From Victivallales bacterium (GTDB lineage Bacteria; Verrucomicrobiota; Lentisphaeria; Oligosphaerales; Oligosphaeraceae): a stretch of DNA of 5,511 nt. Within the stretch, counting starts at the first letter, position 1, and each line of letters begins with the position of its first letter. The stretch spans positions 1 through 5,511 of the forward strand of contig JAFZZD010000440.1 of NCBI GenBank assembly GCA_017615955.1, written 5' to 3'. A program made the position numbers and the translations under genes. Under the pieces are notes generated by a model. That model saw only the letters and a list, made by a program, of their open reading frames with translations, had not been told where the DNA came from and searched no databases. Positions 1-5,511 of this stretch are shown here, in pieces.

Positions 1-950
1 AGTTCCGAGGCGGTCACCATGCTGGAGGATTCCAGCAGGCGGAGACTGTCAGTGGGATCCCCCATTCTGCCAGTGGCATTGATTCTTGGAGCAAGCCTGT
101 AGGTGATGTCAGGCGTTGAAATCTCATCCGTCACGCCGGCGATTTCACAGAGGGCGTGCATTCCAGGACGCCTCTGCTGCGCCAGAATCGCGAGTCCATG
201 CTTCACCAGCACCCTGTTTTCATGCAGCAGCGGCACAATGTCCGCCACAGTACCCAGCGCCACCAGGTCAAGCCCCTGGGACAAGTCCGTATCCTCGCCG
301 CCGAAGTTCATTTCATGGCCATATTTGAGGAAGGCCTGGCATACCTTGAACGCCACGCCCACGCCTGCCATTTCCTGGATTTCAGCTGGCGCACCTGGCA
401 GTTTTGGATCCACGACGGCCACAACCTCCAACGGCTCGGCACCAGGAGTATGATGGTCCGTGATAATCAAATCAAGCCCCATCTCCTTTGCCATGGCCAC
501 TGCCTCGTAGCTGGTGATTCCGCAGTCCACGGTGATCAGCAAGTCCTTGGAAGTGGCATTTGCCTTTGTGATGGATTCAGGCGTCAGCCCGTATCCATCG
601 TCAATGCGGTGGGGCAGATAGCACTCCACCTTGCCGCCATTGCGCCTTAGCACCCAGGCCAGCAGCGCTGAAGCGGTTATGCCGTCCGTGTCATAGTCGC
701 CATGGATTATGATGCGCTGCCCATCGTGGATAGCCTTCCAAAGCCGCTCCGACGCCTCCCGTGTGCCAGGCAGCAGAAACGGATTGCCTATGCTTTCCAG
801 CGACGGATTGAGAAAATCGTAAACCTTGTCTGGCGAAATGCCCCTGTTGTCCAGCACCAGGGCAATGGGCCTCGTCACATTCGCCTCTTCAATGAGAGCC
901 TTCAGGCGGGCCTCATTGTTCTGAGCAATCTCCCACAAATAATCTTCCAT
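1..950 (-). CDS. recJ: Single-stranded-DNA-specific exonuclease RecJ, N-terminal part (runs off the left edge)
   Basis: RecJ is a cytoplasmic metal-dependent 5'-3' exonuclease on single-stranded DNA, used in RecF-pathway recombination, mismatch repair and base-excision repair. Reading the minus strand from the ATG at 950-948 gives 316 uninterrupted codons to the window edge; complete RecJ proteins are usually about 560-580 aa, so the C-terminal half is missing. The DHH-superfamily motifs occur in the right order: HGDYDTDG (residues 83-90), TVDCGI (140-145), ITDHHTPG (163-170) and LGTVADIVPL (232-241). PRINATGRM (288-296) then leads into the DHHA1 part. The N-terminal stretch LDNRGI (33-38) followed by DFLNP (45-49) is also typical of RecJ. 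The start is supported by a purine-rich ribosome-binding site, AGGAAGGA, a few bases upstream (within 953-962). The gene is divergent from the pseudopilin and shows no functional link to it. No frameshift or missing motif is seen. Identification is firm. Confidence 0.96.
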   Translation of the reverse strand, partial: MEDYLWEIAQNNEARLKALIEEANVTRPIALVLDNRGISPDKVYDFLNPSLESIGNPFLLPGTREASERLWKAIHDGQRIIIHGDYDTDGITASALLAWVLRRNGGKVECYLPHRIDDGYGLTPESITKANATSKDLLITVDCGITSYEAVAMAKEMGLDLIITDHHTPGAEPLEVVAVVDPKLPGAPAEIQEMAGVGVAFKVCQAFLKYGHEMNFGGEDTDLSQGLDLVALGTVADIVPLLHENRVLVKHGLAILAQQRRPGMHALCEIAGVTDEISTPDITYRLAPRINATGRMGDPTDSLRLLESSSMVTASE

Positions 951-989
951 TGTTCCTTCCTGTTTTTCATTATTATTACACACGCGGGA

Positions 990-1017
990 AATATATGCCC
1001 TTTTGCAAATCTTGCAC
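990..1017 (-). promoter_or_regulatory. Weak sigma-70-like promoter candidate for recJ
   Basis: On the minus strand, TATATT (995-990) resembles a -10 box with one mismatch to TATAAT. GTGCAA (1017-1012) lies 16 nt upstream as a poor -35, with three matches to TTGACA. Transcription would start near 983, leaving a leader of about 33 nt before the recJ ATG, which is a sensible length. The -35 match is weak and AT-rich DNA yields such hits by chance, so this is only a candidate. Confidence 0.22.
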
Positions 1018-1053
1018 TACGCAAAAACAAAAAAAGTTCTATCCTTGCAAATA

Positions 1054-1074
1054 ACTGTGGACTGTGGACTGTGG
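1054..1074 (+). repeat. Heptanucleotide tandem repeat, ACTGTGG x3
   Basis: Three perfect head-to-tail copies of ACTGTGG occupy 1054-1060, 1061-1067 and 1068-1074. In the same 7-nt register a degraded unit, GCTGTAG (five of seven matches), lies at 1082-1088 after one unrelated heptad. It resembles the short tandemly repeated heptanucleotides known between genes in cyanobacteria and some other bacteria; function here is unknown. A relative, on the opposite strand, appears after the last gene at 5471-5498. Confidence 0.85.
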
Positions 1075-1110
1075 GATATATGCTGTAGGTTGTGAAAAAA
1101 ACAAAATTGC

Positions 1111-1151
1111 CTATTGCAATGCCACCAAATCTTTGTTACAATTGGCAATAG
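1111..1151 (+). other. Imperfect inverted repeat upstream of the pseudopilin gene
   Basis: CTATTGCAAT (1111-1120) can pair with ATTGGCAATAG (1141-1151): seven base pairs, one bulged G at 1144, three more pairs and a 20-nt loop. An alternative pairing uses ATTGCC (1106-1111) with GGCAAT (1144-1149). There is no T-run after it, so it does not look like an intrinsic terminator. It could be an operator-like site or a leader structure, or chance pairing in AT-rich DNA. Confidence 0.35.
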
Positions 1152-1167
1152 ACTGAATTTACAAAAA

Positions 1168-1179
1168 GTTATATATAAC
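1168..1179 (+). promoter_or_regulatory. 12-bp perfect AT palindrome, possible -10 region of the pseudopilin operon
   Basis: GTTATATATAAC is its own reverse complement. It contains TATATA (1172-1177) and TATAAC (1174-1179), either of which could serve as a -10 box. That would give a start site near 1184-1186, just before the ribosome-binding site at 1193-1196. No good -35 lies at 16-18 nt: TTGGCA (1142-1147) is too far and TTTACA (1158-1163) too close. The promoter would therefore need an activator or a different sigma factor, or the palindrome is instead a protein-binding site. Confidence 0.3.
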
Positions 1180-1192
1180 CCAAGACAAAATT

Positions 1193-1196
1193 GGAG
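1193..1196 (+). promoter_or_regulatory. Ribosome-binding site that fixes the pseudopilin start at 1203
   Basis: GGAG sits 6 nt before the ATG at 1203. The in-frame TTG at 1191 overlaps this site and would add four residues (METR) before a canonical pseudopilin leader, so it is rejected as the start. Confidence 0.7.
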
Positions 1197-1202
1197 ACAC
1201 GA

Positions 1203-1973
1203 ATGAAAAAGACCTTTACTTTGATCGAATTGCTCGTTGTAATCGCAATCATCGCAATATTGGCAGCCATGCTGCTGCCAGCGTTGGCAAAGGCCAGGGA
1301 GAAGGCAAGGAGCATTTCCTGCGTCAACAATGAAAAGGGTCTGGGAATGTGCCATAATCTCTATGCCGGCGACTATGGCGGCTATGGTTTTGTCCTGTTC
1401 GGCGAAAACACTGGACAGAACAACTGGTGCCGCAATGCATTGATCCAACTGCTTTCTGAAGGCGCGTACATGGAACGCTTTGACTACACTGACTTCTCCA
1501 CGAACAAGGCGGGCCATTATCCGCCGAATCAACTTCATTGCCCGTCAAGACCAGACCCAAGCCACATTTCATTTCCATCGGACTACGGCACAAACCTTCA
1601 TCTTGCGCCATACGGCTCCAAGGCCCCTTGGACACGCTGTGTGCCATACAACCAGACATCCAACAAGTATTATCCTGGCTGCATGCATTTCCTGCTGGAG
1701 AGCATGCCCAGTCCTTCCGATGTGGTGTATTGGGCGGAGACCTCACGCTCCGGCGCGATGAAGTTCGCCTACGGCAGCGTGAACAACTGGGATTTCCATC
1801 TGTCGCTGCTCAACAGCAGCAGTCAAAACGCCAATGTCTATAGGGCGCTTCCTGCTCATGGCGACTGCGACAATGCCTGCTTTGCGGACGGGCATGTGGA
1901 GTCCATGCTTGAGATTGCCCTGAAAGCGCAAGTCAACAAGCACACCTACTACAACTGGATTTTGGAAAAATAA
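1203..1973 (+). CDS. Type II secretion/type IV pilin-like pseudopilin with H-X9-DG motif
   Basis: This 256-aa protein has a class III (prepilin) leader MKKT followed by FTLIELLVV and a hydrophobic helix (residues 5-28). Phe5 would be mature residue 1 and Glu9 the conserved Glu+5 needed for pilin assembly. A basic stretch, KAREKAR (30-36), follows the helix. The large periplasmic domain has the LHCPSRPD segment (about 112-119) common in this family. Near the end it carries His219, nine residues, then Asp229-Gly230: the H-X9-DG signature of pilin-like proteins abundant in Lentisphaerota and Planctomycetota. Residue -1 of the predicted cleavage site is Thr instead of the usual Gly. Eight cysteines lie in the mature part, compatible with disulfides. 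The protein should sit in the inner membrane until assembled into a pseudopilus. It lies 21 nt before a large exported hydrolase-like gene, so the two probably share an mRNA. The family call is secure. Its exact role (export, adhesion or substrate capture) is unknown. Confidence 0.93.
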   Translation: MKKTFTLIELLVVIAIIAILAAMLLPALAKAREKARSISCVNNEKGLGMCHNLYAGDYGGYGFVLFGENTGQNNWCRNALIQLLSEGAYMERFDYTDFSTNKAGHYPPNQLHCPSRPDPSHISFPSDYGTNLHLAPYGSKAPWTRCVPYNQTSNKYYPGCMHFLLESMPSPSDVVYWAETSRSGAMKFAYGSVNNWDFHLSLLNSSSQNANVYRALPAHGDCDNACFADGHVESMLEIALKAQVNKHTYYNWILEK

Positions 1974-1982
1974 CATCAGCCA

Positions 1983-1987
1983 AGGGG
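1983..1987 (+). promoter_or_regulatory. Ribosome-binding site that favours the second ATG (1995) of the large gene
   Basis: AGGGG ends 1 nt before the ATG at 1989 and 7 nt before the in-frame ATG at 1995. Only the second has workable spacing, and it gives a cleaner signal-peptide n-region (MKSK). The annotated start is therefore 1995. The whole intergenic gap after the pseudopilin stop is 21 nt. Confidence 0.72.
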
Positions 1988-1994
1988 AATGTAC

Positions 1995-4900
1995 ATGAAG
2001 AGCAAAGTCACAACTCTGTTTTGCCTGTTCCTGATGGCAGGCGCCATTTTCAGCCAGGAATACATAGTGCGCAAACTGGAGGAGAAGTGCGCAGCCAAGG
2101 ACTTGACATTTCTGGTGACTTTTGACACCAGGACCGTGAACGCCGATTTTGCCAAAGGTAACAAGTACGCAATCGGCGACATAAAAAACGCGAACCTGGG
2201 TTTGCGCGGAATAGTCGGTTTTGACGGGCAGCAGGCCTTCCAGTCAGAGGCAGGAGAATACCTGCGCTACCCAGTGGAAGGCAATGCGGACCCGCACAAG
2301 GGCACTATCATCATGTGGGCGGCTGGCATGGACTATGCACCCATGGACAAGGCAACCGACGGCAAGAACAGAGGAAACATCGCGCTGGCGCACCTCATGT
2401 TCGACAACGCGGGCAGAAATGTCTATTACCAGTTCTACATGTACGAGGACAAGATCTACTTCGAGTGGTGGAGCAGCGAGCCGCCACACGGCTTCAGCCA
2501 GCTGGCCCGCACCACTGCGGACTGCAAGGGCTTCCGCAAGGGCAAATGGTTCCAGGTGGCAGCCACTTGGGATGACAAGACAGTCTGCCTCTATGTGAAC
2601 GGCAAGAAGATAAGCGAAGTGGCACATCCTCAAAAGGTGGAGAAGACCTACGACATCAAGGCAGAGAACAATGCCAAGTCCTTTATCGGCGTAAAGAGTC
2701 CGTTCTGGGGCGACGAGCACAAATGGGCCACGGCGGTTGATGACTTCGCAATCTATTCAAGGCCATTGACCGCACTGGAAATCGAGAACCAGTACATTGC
2801 ATTGCTGAAGGACAAGTCAGGCGTTGAAATCAGGGAATATTCCCTGGAACTCAATGGCGTATGCACTGGAAAGCATGACAAGATCGAGCGCCTGGAAGTG
2901 GAGTTTGACTTCGCGGCACTGAATGAGAAACTGGCAGAAAAGCTGAAGAAGGGCGAACTTGAAGTCAAGTACGAGGTGATTGCGCCCGACGGCAAAAAGC
3001 AGAATGGAATATGGACATTCAAGGAAGGCGGCGACATGTGCCGCATCCTGGATGGCATCAACCAGGTGGGCGAATACACGGTCAACACCTCCATCGGCGA
3101 AAGCAAGGTATCCGCAAAGACATACAGGCCTGACTATTCCTGGATAGGAAATGGTTTTGGCGATGATGACGTGGTGCCGCCAATGTGGAAGGACTTTGCT
3201 GTCAAGGGGCGCACGGTGACTCTCTGGAACCGCCAGTACTTCTTTGGAGACGGCCCACTCCCAGAAAAAATCACCTGCTACGGCAATAGGCAACTTCTTG
3301 ACAAGGCGCCAAAATTGCTCATCGACGGCAAGGAGCCCAAGTGGAAGAAGGGAAAAGTGGAGAAAAAAGTGCGCTATGTTGTATTCCACGGCACCGGCAC
3401 CATCGGCAAAGCCAAGATCTCATACGCCACCAAGGTGGAGTATGACGGCATGATAAAGTTCGACTGGACAATTGACGGCTCCCCTGAAATTTCCTCCATG
3501 AAGCTGGAATGGCAGATGGCGCCTGAAAACCACCAGTTCCTCATGATGCCTATCTTGGATGAGACCAAGGAGCAGAAGCGTGAATTCCAATATCCCAAGA
3601 TGGGAGGCAGCGCCGCCACGAAGATGCTGTGGTTCGTCTCCGAGAAGAAGGGCGGCTTCGCCTACACGATGGAAAGCGACGCCAATTGGCGCTATGACGC
3701 GGCAAAACCTGTGTTCTTTGCGGACAAGGGAACTGGAGAATGCCGTGTGGAGATGATCAACCAGAAGACGCAGATGCCAAAGGGCACGGACTATTCGGCT
3801 CTGTTCATCGCAACGCCAGTTCGCCCGCTTCCAAAGGAGAACAGGCTGGTCAGGCTGGATGGCGGCAAGTATGGTCTCATCGGCTCAAAGAAGGATTGGC
3901 AGGGTGCCTGTCAGCACATGCCTGGCGAGGAACCCAACTTCACTCTCGTTTACAGGAACAAGGCGGAGCACAGCATTTCCATCTATGGGGCGACTGGCTC
4001 GTTGACGTCAAATGACCCGGAGGCGGCCTACATACGGAAATATGTTGAGGTGCCTGGCGAATACAAGTACATAATGAACAAGTGCAAGCCGCTGGGAAAT
4101 GGGGAATACAAGACCACGTTCGGCACGTCGCAGCCCTTCTGTGAATCCTGCTGCATTGGTGATTACCTGCTATACAGCCAGCATAAACTCTACACCCATC
4201 CACTTGCAAGCAAGTTCTGGCAGGTGTATTATGACCTGGCGGGGGATGGAATGTGCGGCAACAGGCTTCATGGCTGCTGCTTTGAGGACAAGTTCGGCAG
4301 GACCATAAGAAAGTTCAGCGTACTCAATTCACGTGAAATCATGCGCCGCACTTTGGTGTATGCCCACCAGAACGGCAAGACCTTCATGGTTCACGCGCAA
4401 AGGGACTTCATACCATTCATGCATGGCATGATTGACTACTGGTATCCAGGCGAGCAGCACAATGGCCTGCTGGCACGCAATCCATACGGCTATGTGGATG
4501 AATTGGCGGATGACATTTACCGCTCTGAATTTAACCGGAATGTGCTGGGGGTGGGCGTCATACACCTGCCAGCCATCCTTCAGGCAAACCGCGCCTACAG
4601 CAAAGAGCCAAAGTACACCGAGGCCATGATTGGAATGATGATGGTCCATGATGTGGAGACCTGCAACAGCTGGATCTCATCCTATGCCCTGCTCAAGTGC
4701 TGGGACATTCTGGAAAGGTACGGCGTGGGAAAGCCAGAGACGGAATGCCGCCTGTACTACGAGCAGAAGGAGATTCTCTGTTCGGATCCGAATGTGAGGG
4801 TGACTTACTACAAGTGCCCGGAAGGCAAGTATGTCATAATCCTCCAGAACAAGAATGTCCGCGCCGCAAAGACCACCATCGACATGAGCGCATTAATGAA

Positions 4901-5468
4901 GGACAGCTTCACCGCCTACAGCGAGTACAATGACAAGGAAGTTCAGGTTGTGGACGGCAAGTTCGAGATATCCGTCCCAGCCAGGCGTTTCTGCATAGTG
5001 TGCTTCCCTAAAGTGGAGATATATCCCATAAAGAACAGCTGCGACAGGCTGTGGGGCACCTGGCAGTCCAAGGAATTGCACACTTGGTTCCGCATCTCAA
5101 AGGAAGGCGTGAACAACACTCCATGCCTGGAGATGAAAACGGATGACAAGCCCAATGGCTGCTTCACCAGCACCTTCCCAATCAAGCCTGGCCGCACATA
5201 CACATTGAAGGTCAAGGCACGGCATACGAAGCTGAATGAGAAGTTCTCATTGGCCCTCCAGGCAACCAAGGACAAGAAACTCAATGGAGCCGACTTGGTG
5301 AAGCGCGAATATCCCTCCACTTTGGACTGGAGCGAATTGACGCTCAAGTTCACACCCAGCAAAGGCAAGTGGAAGGAGGCCAATGGCTTCATGCTGACTA
5401 TGGCTGGCACGGGGGCAAACGCCTCCATCTTCTTCGATGACTTCTCAATAGAGGAGAGCCAGGAGTAA
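1995..5468 (+). CDS. Large secreted multidomain protein: LamG-like, DUF6067/GH123-like core, C-terminal carbohydrate-binding-like domain
   Basis: This 1157-aa protein is probably a surface or secreted glycan-active enzyme; the substrate is unknown. Residues 1-20 form a signal peptide (MKSK, then a hydrophobic core ending AIFS before QEY). Residues about 36-267 are a LamG/concanavalin A-like jelly roll, with WFQVAATWDDKTVCLYVNG (185-203) and the end motif DDFAIYSRPLT (249-259). Residues about 270-375 look like an Ig-type linker. Residues about 383-613 resemble the N-terminal beta domain of DUF6067 proteins, ending in ALFIATPVRPLP (602-613). Residues about 640-912 look like the barrel of DUF6067/GH123-like hydrolases: FWQVYYDLAGDG (741-752), the HGCC segment (759-762), SREIMRRTLVYAHQNGKTF (779-797) and YWYPGEQ (815-821). 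The Asp-Glu pair used by characterised GH123 enzymes is not seen at the YYDL strand (Asp747 is followed by Leu), so hydrolase activity is unproven. Residues about 926-1004 form a small beta-sandwich. Residues about 1010-1154 resemble a CBM4/9-type jelly roll (KPGRTYTLKVKAR, then IFFDDFSIEE). About 25 cysteines are present, many clustered in the core. The gene is probably co-transcribed with the upstream pseudopilin. Domain names come from motif memory; the LamG call is the firmest. Confidence 0.82.
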   Translation: MKSKVTTLFCLFLMAGAIFSQEYIVRKLEEKCAAKDLTFLVTFDTRTVNADFAKGNKYAIGDIKNANLGLRGIVGFDGQQAFQSEAGEYLRYPVEGNADPHKGTIIMWAAGMDYAPMDKATDGKNRGNIALAHLMFDNAGRNVYYQFYMYEDKIYFEWWSSEPPHGFSQLARTTADCKGFRKGKWFQVAATWDDKTVCLYVNGKKISEVAHPQKVEKTYDIKAENNAKSFIGVKSPFWGDEHKWATAVDDFAIYSRPLTALEIENQYIALLKDKSGVEIREYSLELNGVCTGKHDKIERLEVEFDFAALNEKLAEKLKKGELEVKYEVIAPDGKKQNGIWTFKEGGDMCRILDGINQVGEYTVNTSIGESKVSAKTYRPDYSWIGNGFGDDDVVPPMWKDFAVKGRTVTLWNRQYFFGDGPLPEKITCYGNRQLLDKAPKLLIDGKEPKWKKGKVEKKVRYVVFHGTGTIGKAKISYATKVEYDGMIKFDWTIDGSPEISSMKLEWQMAPENHQFLMMPILDETKEQKREFQYPKMGGSAATKMLWFVSEKKGGFAYTMESDANWRYDAAKPVFFADKGTGECRVEMINQKTQMPKGTDYSALFIATPVRPLPKENRLVRLDGGKYGLIGSKKDWQGACQHMPGEEPNFTLVYRNKAEHSISIYGATGSLTSNDPEAAYIRKYVEVPGEYKYIMNKCKPLGNGEYKTTFGTSQPFCESCCIGDYLLYSQHKLYTHPLASKFWQVYYDLAGDGMCGNRLHGCCFEDKFGRTIRKFSVLNSREIMRRTLVYAHQNGKTFMVHAQRDFIPFMHGMIDYWYPGEQHNGLLARNPYGYVDELADDIYRSEFNRNVLGVGVIHLPAILQANRAYSKEPKYTEAMIGMMMVHDVETCNSWISSYALLKCWDILERYGVGKPETECRLYYEQKEILCSDPNVRVTYYKCPEGKYVIILQNKNVRAAKTTIDMSALMKDSFTAYSEYNDKEVQVVDGKFEISVPARRFCIVCFPKVEIYPIKNSCDRLWGTWQSKELHTWFRISKEGVNNTPCLEMKTDDKPNGCFTSTFPIKPGRTYTLKVKARHTKLNEKFSLALQATKDKKLNGADLVKREYPSTLDWSELTLKFTPSKGKWKEANGFMLTMAGTGANASIFFDDFSIEESQE

Positions 5469-5470
5469 TA

Positions 5471-5498
5471 CAGTTGCTTGTGTGCAGTCACCAGTTGC
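5471..5498 (-). repeat. Degenerate heptamer repeat in the downstream non-coding tail
   Basis: In one 7-nt register the tail reads CAGTTGC (5471), TTGTGTG (5478), CAGTCAC (5485) and CAGTTGC (5492). Three of these four units share CAGT and end in C. CAGTCAC is close to CAGTCCA, a cyclic permutation of the reverse complement of the ACTGTGG unit at 1054-1074, hence the minus-strand label. The rest of the 5469-5511 tail, including GTAGTAGCGACG at the edge, shows no gene and no complete terminator hairpin. The tract is short and imperfect. Confidence 0.4.
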
Positions 5499-5511
5499 CG
5501 TAGTAGCGACG

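Larger units (their letters stand above)
951..1202. other. AT-rich divergent intergenic region
   Basis: These 252 bp separate the divergent starts of recJ and the pseudopilin gene, so they must hold promoters for both directions. Visible contents are an A-rich tract (1022-1035), TTGCAAAT twice (1003-1010 and 1045-1052), ACAAAATTG twice (1101-1109 and 1185-1193), the ACTGTGG tandem repeat, an imperfect hairpin and an AT palindrome. No convincing small gene, tRNA or riboswitch is seen. The reading frames that cross it are antisense or out-of-frame extensions of the flanking genes. Confidence 0.75.

Noticed and set aside
103..650. Plus-strand open frames of 116 and 164 codons opposite the left gene
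   Set aside because: They are antisense to recJ, whose minus-strand frame has every DHH-family motif. Their translations are low-complexity and match no family I know.
1054..1074. Possible CRISPR array
   Set aside because: The units are 7 nt and directly abutting, with no spacers. This is a tandem microrepeat.
702..1088. Plus-strand frame of 128 codons reaching into the intergenic region
   Set aside because: Its first two-thirds are antisense to the recJ N-terminus, and the tail only translates AT-rich intergenic DNA including the heptamer repeat.
1111..1151. Possible intrinsic terminator
   Set aside because: The stem is AT-rich and bulged and no T-run follows it. It also lies between divergent genes, where no terminator is needed.
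1017..1538. Minus-strand frame of 173 codons
   Set aside because: It lies antisense across the pseudopilin N-terminus and promoter region. The pseudopilin frame has a clear signature and ribosome-binding site, whereas this one has neither.
2244..3389. Minus-strand frames of 117-190 codons under the large gene
   Set aside because: They are shadows of a codon-biased sense gene with GC-rich third positions. None shows a domain or a plausible start context.
4943..5491. Minus-strand frame of 182 codons at the right end
   Set aside because: It is antisense to the C-terminal beta-sandwich and carbohydrate-binding-like domain, with no recognisable motif.
5469..5511. Possible terminator after the large gene
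   Set aside because: No stem-loop followed by a T-run is visible before the window ends. A terminator could lie beyond the edge.

Overview
The window looks like a piece of a Lentisphaerota-type (PVC superphylum, Victivallales-like) bacterial chromosome. Two things suggest this. The first is a pseudopilin with the N-terminus [20 protein letters not shown] and a C-terminal H-X9-DG signature, a family expanded in Lentisphaerota, Planctomycetota and Verrucomicrobiota. The second is a very large secreted, multidomain carbohydrate-active-type protein encoded directly behind it. The taxonomic assignment is inference from protein style, not from a marker tree.

Layout. Positions 950 to 1 (minus strand) carry the first 316 codons of recJ, the single-strand-specific 5'-3' exonuclease. 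It runs off the left edge, so it has no stop codon in the window, but its DHH-family motifs are all clear. Positions 951-1202 are an AT-rich divergent intergenic region. It holds a heptanucleotide tandem repeat (ACTGTGG x3), an imperfect hairpin and a 12-bp AT palindrome just upstream of the next gene. Positions 1203-1973 (plus) encode a 256-aa type II secretion/type IV pilin-like protein. After a 21-nt gap, positions 1995-5468 (plus) encode a 1157-aa exported protein. It has a signal peptide, a LamG/concanavalin A-like jelly roll, an Ig-like linker, a DUF6067/GH123-like core, a small beta-sandwich and a C-terminal carbohydrate-binding-like jelly roll. The last 43 nt are non-coding and again show 7-nt phasing.

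How the genes fit together. recJ is DNA-repair housekeeping and is transcribed away from the other two. The pseudopilin and the large exported protein are very probably one transcription unit. The pairing suggests that the pseudopilin serves the export, surface display or substrate docking of its partner; this is inference. No mobile element, CRISPR array, tRNA or rRNA is visible. The most unusual material is the pseudopilin-hydrolase cassette, the cysteine-rich putative catalytic core of the large protein, and related heptamer repeats on both sides of the cassette.
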